A stretch of DNA of 64,000 bases from Bacillota bacterium (GTDB lineage Bacteria; Bacillota; SHA-98; Ch115), in assembly GCA_013178415.1 (NCBI GenBank), contig JABLXA010000010.1, positions 26,815-90,814 of the forward strand, read 5' to 3'. A model generated the notes under the pieces. The model was not told the DNA's origin. It did not search any database and saw only the letters and a program-made list of their open reading frames with translations. The position numbers and the translations under genes are program-made. Below are positions 36,343 through 44,449 of the stretch, one piece after another. Position 1 is the stretch's first letter, and every line of letters begins with the position of its first letter.

Positions 36343-36546
36343 TCATGGTTGTTCGATCCAGAGATAATTTTTGTATTGTTCCTCGGCCTTCATGTGTCTC
36401 AGCATTCCTTTCAAGGCCAGCTCAACTATTTCCTGAGCTTCGCGGACTACGTCCGAATAATCTTCCTCCGCAAATAGCACATCAAGAGCCTTAAGGCGTT
36501 TCTCGGCCTTGATCAGGTAGCTTCCGCCGAGAGTCAGGCCAGTCAT
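36343..36546 (-). pseudogene. HEPN-domain gene, N-terminal half
   Basis: The first about 50 residues (LIKAEKRLKALDVLFAEEDY, SDVVREAQEIVELALKGMLR) are the N-terminal helices of a small HEPN protein. After GMLR the sequence becomes unrelated and ends at 36343. It overlaps the end of the nucleotidyltransferase gene by 4 bp (ATGA), the usual MNT-HEPN arrangement. The missing C-terminal half of exactly this family lies on the other strand at 39455-39745, suggesting an inversion between them. Confidence 0.7.
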
Positions 36547-36983
36547 AGGTCGATTATCTCCCCCCTTCTGAAATCAGGTTTTAGGTCCCAATACCAGGCT
36601 CCTTTCCACTTTACCTTTTTCGCACCCAGCGCCTGAAGCTTCCTTTTTAGTTCATCCAGGTAGTCCGCGAAAAAGCCATTCCTATCATAGAGAATCCTTG
36701 CATCTTCAATCATGTCCAAGAACAGAAGACTTCCCGACTTTACCTCATGCGGGGTTTTGATCGCAGGCGAGAGTTCGGGCGTTATTCCGCGCTTCTTCAT
36801 GTCATTGAGAACATCACTCAGGGACTCCTCCAGCTGAGAGAATTCCTCCATACGTTTCAATCTGCCCTCCGGGAGGGGGGATGCCACGACTAGCAAATCC
36901 ACGTCCGAATCAGGCCGCGGGACTCCACGTCCCACTGAGCCATAGACCGCCAGGGTGATCAGGCGTTCTCCATAGAGCTCCAA
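36543..36983 (-). CDS. nucleotidyltransferase (MNT-type), start disrupted
   Basis: A 146-residue nucleotidyltransferase-domain protein: VYGSVGRGVPRPDSDVDLLV has the Gly-Ser and Asp-X-Asp motif, followed by a helical part and a C-terminal KWKGAWYWDLKPDFRRGEII. The listed TTG start is poor. Upstream in frame, an ATG reads MEFLNGLL and is followed by TAA at the position before AIKERALELYGERL. A nonsense change therefore probably broke the original 5' end. The gene precedes a truncated HEPN gene, so the pair is damaged at both ends. Confidence 0.6.
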   Translation of the reverse strand: MELYGERLITLAVYGSVGRGVPRPDSDVDLLVVASPLPEGRLKRMEEFSQLEESLSDVLNDMKKRGITPELSPAIKTPHEVKSGSLLFLDMIEDARILYDRNGFFADYLDELKRKLQALGAKKVKWKGAWYWDLKPDFRRGEIIDL

Positions 36984-37141
36984 CGCTCTTTCTTTGATCG
37001 CTTAAAGCAAGCCGTTGAGGAATTCCATCAACATGGAAATCGCTCCTCTCCCGAATATCTTTCTGCACAAAGAGCAAGATCTCCTCCCAAATATCATGTC
37101 CGAGATCCCTGCCAATGATGATCCACGTTCCGCGCGTCACT

Positions 37142-37414
37142 TTAGGTCTCTGGACTCATAAAGAACCCGCCCGGTATGGATAATCCAAAGAGGTAAACGG
37201 CCACCGGTGAAAGTCCGAGGAGTGCGGAAGTGAGGCGTTTGAGGACAGTGCCCAAATCTCCACTGGCCTTTATCATAGAGTACACCCCCTTGGGATGTGG
37301 TACGAAGGCGGGAAAACCCAACTCAAGCATAGCAGTGACGGGATCTGCTGTCAATGTTTGGGATAGCGGGGGATATATTTTTTCAATCCATATTCTTGTG
37401 GCGGCCCGTCTCAT
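37142..37414 (-). CDS. unrecognised ORF, possibly nucleotidyltransferase fragment
   Basis: A 90-codon frame. The middle (LELGFPAFVPHPKGVYSMIK) is coding-like, and the end SPVAVYLFG resembles the strand before the GS motif of a nucleotidyltransferase. The motif itself is lost and the frame stops after SPET. TATAAT on the opposite strand at 37418-37423 is not a promoter for it. Most likely the remains of a third NTase gene. Confidence 0.3.
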   Translation of the reverse strand: MRRAATRIWIEKIYPPLSQTLTADPVTAMLELGFPAFVPHPKGVYSMIKASGDLGTVLKRLTSALLGLSPVAVYLFGLSIPGGFFMSPET

Positions 37415-37484
37415 GGTATAATTGACGTGCTATGTCCGAGATTGTAATTCTTATCTAGGATCGTAAAGGAGGCAGTCGATTCGA

Positions 37485-37964
37485 ATGAAAACTCTGATAG
37501 TATATGATTCGATCTTTGGTAATACAGAGCAAATAGCTCTAGCAATTGGCAATGCTCTTGGTTCTAAAGGGAACGTTGAAACCCTCCGCGTAAGTGATGT
37601 AAAGCCAAAGCACTTGAATGGACTGGAGTTATTGATCGTTGGCTCCCCTACCCGAGCATTTAGACCAACAAAGGCAATTACTGACTTCCTGAATAAAATT
37701 CCTGCAAATGGCCTTAAAGGTACCAGGGTAGCGGCCTTTGATACCAGGGTTTCTACAGTCGACGTAAATTCACGCTTCCTAAACATGATGGTGAGACTAT
37801 TTGGGTATGCTGCCAAACCCATAGCAGATAAACTTGAGAAAAGGGGGGGATCGCTGATAATTCCACCTGAAGGGTTTTTCGTAAAAGGTTCCGAAGGCCC
37901 ACTAAAAGATGGCGAACTTGAACGGGCCGCAAACTGGGCAAGGCTGGCCATGAAGGCGCAATGA
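37485..37964 (+). CDS. flavodoxin family protein
   Basis: A 159-residue flavodoxin: phosphate-binding loop DSIFGNTEQIA at residues 8-18, GSPTRAFRPT in the 50s loop and AAFDTRVSTVD near residue 88. It binds FMN and carries electrons. AAGGAGG lies 11 nt before the ATG. A weak promoter (TTGACG 37422-37427, TAATTC 37445-37450) precedes it. The next gene encodes an FMN-binding-domain protein in the same direction, 73 bp on, which suggests a small flavin redox operon. Confidence 0.85.
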   Translation: MKTLIVYDSIFGNTEQIALAIGNALGSKGNVETLRVSDVKPKHLNGLELLIVGSPTRAFRPTKAITDFLNKIPANGLKGTRVAAFDTRVSTVDVNSRFLNMMVRLFGYAAKPIADKLEKRGGSLIIPPEGFFVKGSEGPLKDGELERAANWARLAMKAQ

Positions 37965-38037
37965 CCCCTCAACCGATCCCCGTCGCTTCCCCATAGATAC
38001 CGGGTGCGCTCTTTGGAACTACGAGGGGGTGGATTAC

Positions 38038-38451
38038 ATGAGAAGAAGACAAGTGATAATCCTGACCATCTTGATGGTGGTGATCATTGGAGCATACCTC
38101 GGAGTAACAGGCATTAAATCGTACATAAAGACTCTTGATGCAAATCTAAAGCAATTGGCAAATCTACCTATATCAGATGTCGACATTTCTAAAATAGCGG
38201 ATGGCACCTACGCTGGTACTTACGAAGTATTCCCGGTAGCCGCCGAAGTCAAAGTGACTATAAAGAACCATAGGATAACAGGGATTGAACTGGTAAAACA
38301 CAGACATGGTCGGGGGGCTCCGGCCGGGATAATACCAAGTAAAGTTGTAGAAGCTCAGACATTGAACGTAGATATGGTCACCGGCGCTACGTACAGTAGC
38401 AAGGTCATATTGAAAGCAATAGAGAATGCGCTAAATAGTGCCGGCAAATAG
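38038..38451 (+). CDS. membrane-anchored FMN-binding domain protein
   Basis: A 137-residue protein: an N-terminal membrane anchor (VIILTILMVVIIGAYLGVTG) and an FMN-binding domain (DGTYAGTYEVFPVAAEVKVT...). The motif TGATYSSKVILKAIENAL is where FMN is attached through phosphoester to a Thr in RnfG/NqrC-type domains. ATG at 38038 is preferred over GTG 38029 because GAGGGGGTGG precedes it. It is probably extracytoplasmic and may exchange electrons with the flavodoxin partner. Confidence 0.85.
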   Translation: MRRRQVIILTILMVVIIGAYLGVTGIKSYIKTLDANLKQLANLPISDVDISKIADGTYAGTYEVFPVAAEVKVTIKNHRITGIELVKHRHGRGAPAGIIPSKVVEAQTLNVDMVTGATYSSKVILKAIENALNSAGK

Positions 38452-38466
38452 ACGGCGATTAACAGC

Positions 38467-38736
38467 CTATGCCTGTAGTTTGGTGGTGGCAACTAAACCG
38501 GGTTTCTTTGCGACCTTATCAACCCTATTATGGTCACCATGATCGTGCGTGACCAATATTAGGTCAGCTGGCCCGCCATAGTCATCCCCGGCAAAGGGGT
38601 CGATATAAATGACCGTATTTTGGGCGGTCCTAATCCTTACACTGGCATGACCGAGATACTTCATGGTGGGTGAATCAGCAGCTATCCATCTTGCGCTCCT
38701 TGAATCCGCCTTTTGAATTTCCCGCGCTGTATCCAT
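38467..38736 (-). pseudogene. MBL-fold hydrolase, 5' fragment
   Basis: About 60 codons match the start of the MBL-fold protein at 62.2-62.9 kb (TMKYLGHASVRIR, YIDPFAGDDYGGPADLILVT, HDHGDHNRVDKVAKKPG). The zinc motif HXHXDH is present, but the frame ends at once (LVATTKLQA) and three quarters of the domain are missing. No signal peptide is visible, unlike the intact paralogue. DNA similarity to that copy is moderate, so this is an old paralogue. Confidence 0.75.
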
Positions 38737-38747
38737 CGCTATGTGGT

Positions 38748-39317
38748 ATGCTTTTGCTCAAACAGACCGAGATTCAGGGCCGCGTCGAGGAAGCTCATGC
38801 CCAGTTGGCGCGTGTCGAGGCTAGACTGAGACGAATCGAGAAGGAGGGCATGTTTTCCATGTACGAAGTAGTTTTGAAGAAGGTCCCCGCCCAGAATGTG
38901 GCGTCCATCAGAAGGGTTTTGCCCAACTATGGTGAACTTGGCGCGCTCTTTGGCCAACTCCTCGGTCCCTTGTTTGGAAGGGCTAAATTCGCCGGACCGA
39001 CCATGGCAATCTACCATGACCGGGAATTTAAGGAAGAAAATGCGGATGTGGAGGCGGCGATCCCCATCGAAGGGAATCTTCCGCCCGGTGTGCCAGCCCA
39101 GGCTAGGGAGCTGCCGGGGGGCGAGATGGCCTGTGCCGTATATCAAGGCCCATATGAAGGAATAGGTGAGGCCTACAACGCCGTCATGGCCTGGCTCGAG
39201 CCCAATGGATATCGTATAGCCGGGCCAGTGCGTGAAAACTACCTGCGTAGTCCAGGGGACACCAATGATCCGAAGCAGTATGTCACGGAGATCCGGGTGC
39301 CCGTCGAGAAAGCATGA
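38748..39317 (+). pseudogene. MerR-type regulator without its DNA-binding domain (GyrI-like domain kept)
   Basis: The frame begins in the coiled-coil (LLLKQTEIQGRVEEAHAQLA, RVEARLRRIEKEG) that follows the HTH of BmrR-like MerR regulators, and continues into a complete GyrI-like effector-binding domain (VVLKKVPAQNVASIRRVLPN..., ACAVYQGPYEGIGEAYNAVM, TEIRVPVE). The HTH is absent: upstream is the head of an MBL gene on the other strand. It could persist as a stand-alone ligand-binding protein from an internal start such as MFSMYEVV (38850), but it cannot act as a MerR regulator. Confidence 0.65.
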
Positions 39318-39454
39318 GTCCCATGTAGTCCGCATAGCCCGGTCCCCGGGCGCCCGCTCCGGGGGCCGAACTATACATATCCATGCTGTGATTGATGTCC
39401 TGTCTGAAGAATGGGATCCCGATCCGGCTGAGTGTCTAAACACGGCCTTGCAAC

Positions 39455-39745
39455 ATGAAATCTTCGTCCAAATTTACTTCCGCTATCGGCGTTGAACCAC
39501 CCAAACAACATGATGTCGGTGGCTTGCTACTGGAGCATGCGGTAAGGTTCCAAGAGGACGTCAAGGCTGAGCTCCAGCGGCTTGCCGATATCTCCAAATG
39601 GCTGCGCAAGGAGAGAGAATTTGCCTTCTACGGCGATGTGGATTTTATCCCCACTGATGAGTATAGCGAGGAAGATGCCGAAAGGGCACGCGAGGACGCA
39701 AGGTTTGCGGTGACGATTGCGCGGAGGGCAATGCTGGCGGATTGA
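39455..39745 (+). pseudogene. HEPN-domain gene, C-terminal half
   Basis: From IGVEPPKQHDVGGLLLEHAV on, this is the second half of a small HEPN protein. It includes ISKWLRKEREFAFYGDVDFI and EEDAERAREDARFAVTIARR. The N-terminal helices are missing; they are found inverted at 36.4-36.55 kb. The two halves neither overlap nor leave a gap relative to the family, and together give its normal length of about 140 residues. Confidence 0.7.
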
Positions 39746-39971
39746 TGCCATTTCTTCTGTAGTAGCCCCATTTGCGCACATAATAAGGTACAGCCCTGGT
39801 TGGTCCTCGTCTTGGCGACAGAAGGGTTGGAGCTGTTTGCCCGCGCGTAGGCGGAGGATCGAAGCGTCGGCCTATGCTGGGCACTTCGCCCGGTTTGGTT
39901 GCCAGCTGCAGTTGTCTTGGGCGTCTTTGAGTGGTTTTACGTAACCATAACGAAGGGAAAGATGCTTCACG
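39746..39971. other. gap before beta-lactamase fragment
   Basis: No gene or clear signal recognised apart from CGAAGGGAAAG, a possible ribosome site for the following ATG region. Confidence 0.3.
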
Positions 39972-40325
39972 ATGCGCCGGGTGAGTCTTAGCGCCTGCCT
40001 ATTGCCTATAATGATAGTAATCATGTTGCTTGTACCGATACATAGCTTCGCAACCCGGGAAGACCCAGCCCCCTCTGCGGATTGCCCCCTCAATCCGGCC
40101 GATCTGGAGGCTTTTTTTGATGGAATCATGGCGACCCACTTCCAAACCTATCACATTCCGGGCGCGGCAGTGGCGGTTGTCAAGGACGGAAAGATTCTTC
40201 TCGCTAAGGGTTACGGCTACGCCGACATCGAAACTCGCACACCCGTTGACGCGACAAAGACCCTCTTTCGGATCGGTTCAGTATCAAAGCTCTTCACTGT
40301 CGATGTAGAACTTTGGGGACGATAG
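39972..40325 (+). pseudogene. serine hydrolase (class C beta-lactamase family), 5' fragment
   Basis: A signal peptide (LSACLLPIMIVIMLLVPIHS) and the first part of a beta-lactamase/PBP-like domain (FQTYHIPGAAVAVVKDGKIL, LAKGYGYADIETRTPVD) are kept up to the catalytic S-X-X-K (SVSK). Beyond KLFT the sequence belongs to a nucleotidyltransferase gene read on the other strand. The YxN and HxG motifs and about two thirds of the domain are gone. Confidence 0.75.
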
Positions 40326-40499
40326 TGCTTTGATGAGCCTGTCCACCGCAACCCTTTCGACGGAGATAACTAGATCAATATCATGCGTAGACCGGGGTTC
40401 GCCCTGTAGACTCGAAGCAAGCGAGCCTGTCACCATGTAGTCTATACCGGAGTCTTCGAGAGCCTTTATGACTTTTCTCAGTAGTTCCTGTTGTGGCAT
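40284..40499 (-). pseudogene. nucleotidyltransferase (AbiEii/DUF6036-like), 5' fragment
   Basis: The N-terminal 65 residues are kept: LRKVIKALEDSGIDYMVTGS, LASSLQGEPRSTHDIDLVIS with the catalytic Gly-Ser and Asp-X-Asp. The gene is cut in KFYIDSEEL, head-on against the beta-lactamase fragment. It overlaps the preceding gene (40478-40693) by 22 bp, the arrangement of a two-gene toxin-antitoxin-like unit. Confidence 0.7.
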
Positions 40500-40693
40500 T
40501 TTGCAATACGCTCCAGGTATATGCTTCTAATCTCATTGTCAGACAAATGAGGGTATCGCCTTCGTAAGCCATGAAGAAACAGGCCCTTTGTGAAATCAGA
40601 TAGCTCAAAGGCCTTCTGTAGCCGCTGTTCGGGCGACATACGGCGCAGCACGCTTATGTATATACCGTGATTTGGATGTGGCTTGATTTGCAT
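40478..40693 (-). CDS. small helical protein paired with nucleotidyltransferase
   Basis: A 71-residue protein. The C-terminal 50 residues (MSPEQRLQKAFELSDFTKGL, FLHGLRRRYPHLSDNEIRSI, YLERIAKCHNRNY) form a recognisable family of small proteins encoded just before AbiEii-like nucleotidyltransferases. It is probably the partner (antitoxin-like) subunit. It looks intact although the nucleotidyltransferase is truncated. Function not known to me beyond this association. Confidence 0.6.
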   Translation of the reverse strand: MQIKPHPNHGIYISVLRRMSPEQRLQKAFELSDFTKGLFLHGLRRRYPHLSDNEIRSIYLERIAKCHNRNY

Positions 40694-41001
40694 AACCCGC
40701 CGCCTTCACATCGCAATTGCAGCCGGGCCTGAATAACCAGCTCCATGCTATAGAGAAGCCGGAGTATTTCGTTTTCTGTATGCTTTTGCAGGCCGTTTGC
40801 GGGATTTTCCGGTATTGAGCATACCATATGCTACCATATGTGTCAATGGACACTTTCGCGGATGAGAGAGATCTTGCCGCGCCTGGAGGGGATACGGTAG
40901 ACTGTGAACGAGAAGGCCAGGATCGTGGAATTTGGTTACTACGCGCAATCTTTTAGAAGATTTCAGAGACGCGCCCGCACGTTGAGCCCCTGCGCGCCAA
41001 A

Positions 41002-41877
41002 TTGGGGAGACTATTAGGGATCGGATATTCAGCCTGTCACTGGTATCATGTCATGGCGCGGGAATCCTTTGAATGCCTGGAGATCGCAAGGCTGATGAAC
41101 GACCATTTCGTTAACATCAAAGTGGACTGTGAGGAGCGCCCCGATATCGACCATGTTTACCAGGCCGCGGCACAGATCATTTCGGGACAAGGAGGTTGGC
41201 CGCTGACTGTCTTTCTCACTCCTGACAAAAAACCATTTTACGCTGGCACGTATTTCCCGCCACAAGATCGCTACGGCCGTCCAGGATTTAAGCTGGTCTT
41301 GAGCGAGCTGGCCAGGCTATGGGAGCATGCCCCCGAACAGATCGAAGAAGCAGCCAAAGAAATCTCAGAGGCTCTTCAGGAAGGAATCAGATACAATCAC
41401 AAGGAAATCGCCGGTTCAGTAATCTCCGCCGATCTACCGTCGACCGCGCCCATCCGCCAATTGAAGCGTGCCTATGACCCTGACAATGGCGGATTTGGCG
41501 GCGCTCCGAAATTTCCCCTAAACATTCTGAACCTTTTCCTCCAGCAGAGTAAAACTCAGCCGGAGTTGCTTCACATCGTCACTGAATCCCTGTCAAAAAT
41601 GGCGCAGGGCGGTATATGCGACCAGCTGGGAGGCGGGTTCCATCGCTATTCCACCGACGCCCGGTGGCTGGTCCCCCATTTCGAAAAAATGCAGGTGGCT
41701 GTCATCCTTGGCAGCCTTCAAATTATGGACGCCGAAGTCCCGAAGTCAGTGCACTTGCATAGCTATTTGGAATATGCTAAAGTTGAGCTGGACGACGTAA
41801 AATATTCCCAAGAAGGAGGTCACCATTTTTGGGTTTTCCCCCACGCCGGCCACTGGAATTGGCGCGTCCTCCATTGA
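41002..41877 (+). pseudogene. DUF255/YyaL thioredoxin-domain protein, truncated at both ends
   Basis: The middle of a YyaL-type protein: GYSACHWYHVMARESFECLE, VDCEERPDIDHVYQAAAQII, GGWPLTVFLTPDKKPFYAGT, FGGAPKFP and LGGGFHRYSTDARWLVPHFE. The N-terminal 30 residues and everything after HFEKM (more than half of the protein) are missing. The thioredoxin-like CHWCH motif reads CHWYH, so the second Cys is Tyr. After about 41700 the frame runs through unrelated sequence into the Shine-Dalgarno of the next gene. Confidence 0.75.
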
Positions 41878-42626
41878 TTCCGCCTTGGGATAGCCTCTTG
41901 GATCGCGGTATTGCCTACCTCGCGCAGCATGATGTCCTGGCGAAAGTTCGCGCCGCCGCCTTAATTGGTAGTGTGGCCGAAGCTAAAGCGGAACCTGGCT
42001 CAGACCTCGATATGGTACTTGTGGCCGAGGGAAAAATCCCCTGGAACTTGACGGGCGACCTTCTCGAATGGTCACCTCGTTTTCAGGTGGTTGATTTGGA
42101 ACCGGGTGAGCTGGCAAAGCATTTCGACAGGAACACGATCATGGCTTGGTCCATTCGTCGGGGGATTATCTTGGCCGATCCAGACGGAATACTACAGGAG
42201 CAGTTGGCCCGACCGGCGGCGTTGCCAAGCCGTGAATGGTTACAAGAGTTATGGCAACATATATGGCACGATTACCTATTCGGCCTGGAGCTTTGGCGAC
42301 GGGCTCGACAAGAGCACCGTCAGTTTTGCACATCCGAATGCTGGGGGCATAACGCCATCTTCCTTGCACGAGCCGCGATAAACTTCAGTCTCATCTGGGC
42401 TTGCCTCCATAGTCAAGTGCCGACTACGAAGCCGGCACTGCGCGAAGCCCTGCGCCAACTGGCTGTTCCTTCCCACATCCTTGCAGGCTGGGAAGTGGCG
42501 GTACGAATCCGGCGGGAAGACGAAGATACGTCCCCGGACCAAATCGCCGCGATAGGGGCAGCGGCCTCGTGGTTCTCCCGCTCCCTCATCCGTACTTTTA
42601 GCCGCCCCTCATACCGCGGGCAATAG
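41829..42626 (+). CDS. nucleotidyltransferase-domain protein
   Basis: A 265-residue protein: IGSVAEAKAEPGSDLDMVLV has the GS...DLD catalytic motif (about residues 47-62), then a third acidic strand (FQVVDLEPGE) and a helical C-terminal domain rich in Trp/Arg (WQHIWHDYLFGLELWRRARQ), like aminoglycoside-type or HEPN-fused nucleotidyltransferases. The TTG start at 41829 is supported by AGGAGGT (41814-41820) 8 nt before it. Stand-alone gene. Substrate unknown. Confidence 0.75.
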   Translation: MGFPPRRPLELARPPLIPPWDSLLDRGIAYLAQHDVLAKVRAAALIGSVAEAKAEPGSDLDMVLVAEGKIPWNLTGDLLEWSPRFQVVDLEPGELAKHFDRNTIMAWSIRRGIILADPDGILQEQLARPAALPSREWLQELWQHIWHDYLFGLELWRRARQEHRQFCTSECWGHNAIFLARAAINFSLIWACLHSQVPTTKPALREALRQLAVPSHILAGWEVAVRIRREDEDTSPDQIAAIGAAASWFSRSLIRTFSRPSYRGQ

Positions 42627-42737
42627 AAAAAAATAGCCTCGTCCTTTATAGAGCGTTCTTTCCGCTGCTGCATTAGGGCTTGCGCCCGGGGGTGATCATG
42701 AGCACTCAGGTCAAAAAAGCACAGCCGGAGGAAGCGC

Positions 42738-43055
42738 TTATATCAGCCAGGCATAATCCTGACGGCAATCCACAATGTATTCGATGTACACTGTATCATC
42801 CTTGACTTGATAAATGAGTAAATATCGCTTATCCACAAGCAGTTTTCTATATTTATTTGCGGGCAATGCCGGATCGGTAAGCCGGGAACCCTGCTCCGGA
42901 AAATCCCGCAGGGATTTTGCAGCCTCGATTACATCTACCCTTAGCTTGTCCGCCACTTGGGTGCTGACCTGTGCTAAAAAGTGGGCGTGCTGCACGAGCA
43001 TCTCTCCCGCTCTTTCCGAGATAATGACACGGTACCATTTATCCACGCTGCTCAC
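42738..43055 (-). CDS. RelE/ParE-family toxin
   Basis: A 105-residue RelE/ParE-fold protein: YRVIISERAGEMLVQHAHFL at the start, SLRDFPEQGSRLTDP in the middle and YRKLLVDKRYLLIYQVKDDT with YIEYIVDCRQDY at the end, the pattern of the ParE/RelE beta sheet and C-terminal strand. It probably targets ribosome-bound mRNA or gyrase. It overlaps the upstream Phd/YefM-like gene by 17 bp; antitoxin-first order. Confidence 0.85.
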   Translation of the reverse strand: MSSVDKWYRVIISERAGEMLVQHAHFLAQVSTQVADKLRVDVIEAAKSLRDFPEQGSRLTDPALPANKYRKLLVDKRYLLIYQVKDDTVYIEYIVDCRQDYAWLI

Positions 43056-43323
43056 CGGCAGCCTCCATAATGGCTTTTTTCATCATTTCATCCACTTCGC
43101 CGATTGAAAATCCCTTTTTACCCATCAACCGGTCCTCCTCGACCGCCACAAGCTGTTCCCGCAGCCTCAGCATGCTTTCCCGCCGGGAAAACGTGGCGAT
43201 ATCCATGACCACTAAATCGCCCTCGCCGTTTTTTGTTAGGAAAACAGGCTCTTTGGTGGTCTTGCAGAGCGTGGAGATCTCGTTGTAGTTCTTGCGAATT
43301 GCCGCCGACGGCTTTATGTTCAT
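43039..43323 (-). CDS. Phd/YefM-family antitoxin
   Basis: A 94-residue protein. The N-terminal Phd/YefM fold (IKPSAAIRKNYNEISTLCKT, EPVFLTKNGEGDLVVMDIAT) binds DNA; the C-terminal acidic helix (GFSIGEVDEMMKKAIMEA) would cover the toxin. An inverted-repeat operator lies just upstream. Both genes look intact. Confidence 0.86.
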   Translation of the reverse strand: MNIKPSAAIRKNYNEISTLCKTTKEPVFLTKNGEGDLVVMDIATFSRRESMLRLREQLVAVEEDRLMGKKGFSIGEVDEMMKKAIMEAAGEQRG

Positions 43324-43337
43324 TACAGAGCCCTCCT

Positions 43338-43377
43338 GTAGCAGTATATTATGCTTATCATATGCTTATACTACTAC
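43338..43377 (-). promoter_or_regulatory. operator region of the Phd/RelE pair
   Basis: GTAGCAGTATA (43338-43348) and TATACTACTAC (43367-43377) form an inverted repeat with one mismatch. Between and overlapping them is the direct repeat TATGCTTAT (43349-43358 region and 43361-43369). On the minus strand it contains TATACT/TATGAT hexamers suited to a -10. It fits binding by a Phd dimer. Confidence 0.5.
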
Positions 43378-43420
43378 AACTATTCTTAAAAATCAAGATC
43401 ACCTGCCCAATGTCACGTTT

Positions 43421-43612
43421 TCATGTTCCCCCTTGACACACCACATAAACACGGTGCGCGCGGAAATCACCGTGCGCACATTCTAATATACCCCATCCCT
43501 GAGAGCCCATGATTTCTGGTTTTCGGCATAGCTTCTCAAGTGCTAACTCGGATTCCTCCTCGTCAACAAGCCACTTTACGACGAGGCTTGCATCCACGCA
43601 GACGACGCCCAT
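43421..43612 (-). pseudogene. PIN-domain toxin, 5' fragment
   Basis: The first about 28 residues (MGVVCVDASLVVKWLVDEEE, SELALEKL) are the start of a VapC-type PIN domain including its first Asp. The remaining sequence is unrelated and the frame ends at 43421. It begins immediately after the stop of the HTH gene, so the two once formed a toxin-antitoxin unit. Confidence 0.6.
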
Positions 43613-44083
43613 TTACGACCGCTCCCCTCTGAGTTCCAACAGCGCATCCTCGGAGGTGTATGTCATGGGTTCTCTCCGGGCCTTCCGTTCTTGCCGCATC
43701 TCACGCAACCTTTTTCTTAATGCTGCAACAAGCTCGCGTGGTGAAAGCTCCCTCTCTGTTGTGGAATCCGCACCGTAGATAGACAAGGTCTCCTTTACCT
43801 GAATCGGCCAGGGCTTACTTCCGGGTGATATCGCATGGGCCTGAGGATCTCCTCCCGCGACGGTGTCTACTTCTTGGGGGAGCGGGCTCCCTTCATCTCG
43901 CCCCATGTCGATAATAGAAGCAATCTCGTCAGCGGAGAACCTTCGTGTGTTGCCTATCTTTATGCCTTTTAGCTTGCCCTCTCGAATCCATCGCCATATT
44001 GTGGGCTCCGAGACCCTGAGGTAATCCGATACCTCCCGGACCGTCATTAATGGCGGAAGGCTTGGTGGTTGAGGCTTTTGCAT
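43613..44083 (-). CDS. excisionase-type HTH protein, antitoxin-like
   Basis: A 156-residue protein. The N-terminal MerR/excisionase-like helix-turn-helix (LMTVREVSDYLRVSEPTIWR, WIREGKLKGIKIGNTRRFSA) is followed by a Pro/Gly linker and a charged C-terminal helix (LVAALRKRLREMRQERKARR). ATG at 44083 is preferred to the GTG at 44092 because AGAGGTG lies upstream. It precedes a PIN gene with no gap and probably served as its antitoxin; the toxin is now truncated. Confidence 0.7.
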   Translation of the reverse strand: MQKPQPPSLPPLMTVREVSDYLRVSEPTIWRWIREGKLKGIKIGNTRRFSADEIASIIDMGRDEGSPLPQEVDTVAGGDPQAHAISPGSKPWPIQVKETLSIYGADSTTERELSPRELVAALRKRLREMRQERKARREPMTYTSEDALLELRGERS

Positions 44084-44449
44084 GATCGTCACCTCTCAGG
44101 TATATTATACCAAACCGAGTCATCGCCTATCAATAACTATCAATGCCTATCGTCCACAATCATGGAAACTCAGAGAAATTCATAACCCTTCTTATCCTCA
44201 TCCCTTAGCGGCGATCTGCTTTTGCAGACAGTCGCCTCATGATATGACATCATGGCAACCACTGCCTGCTTGGATCTAGCATGATTATACCATGATCTGT
44301 ACCGCCGTGAGGGGAATTTAGCACGCCCTGTTAACAACCAAATGAGCAGCAGGTGAGAGTGCTTAAATGCAGAATATAGAATCGTAGAATCGGATGCAGG
44401 AGGATGCAGGACTTCCTGACACGGCACGTCGATATGGGGGGCGTAGCTG

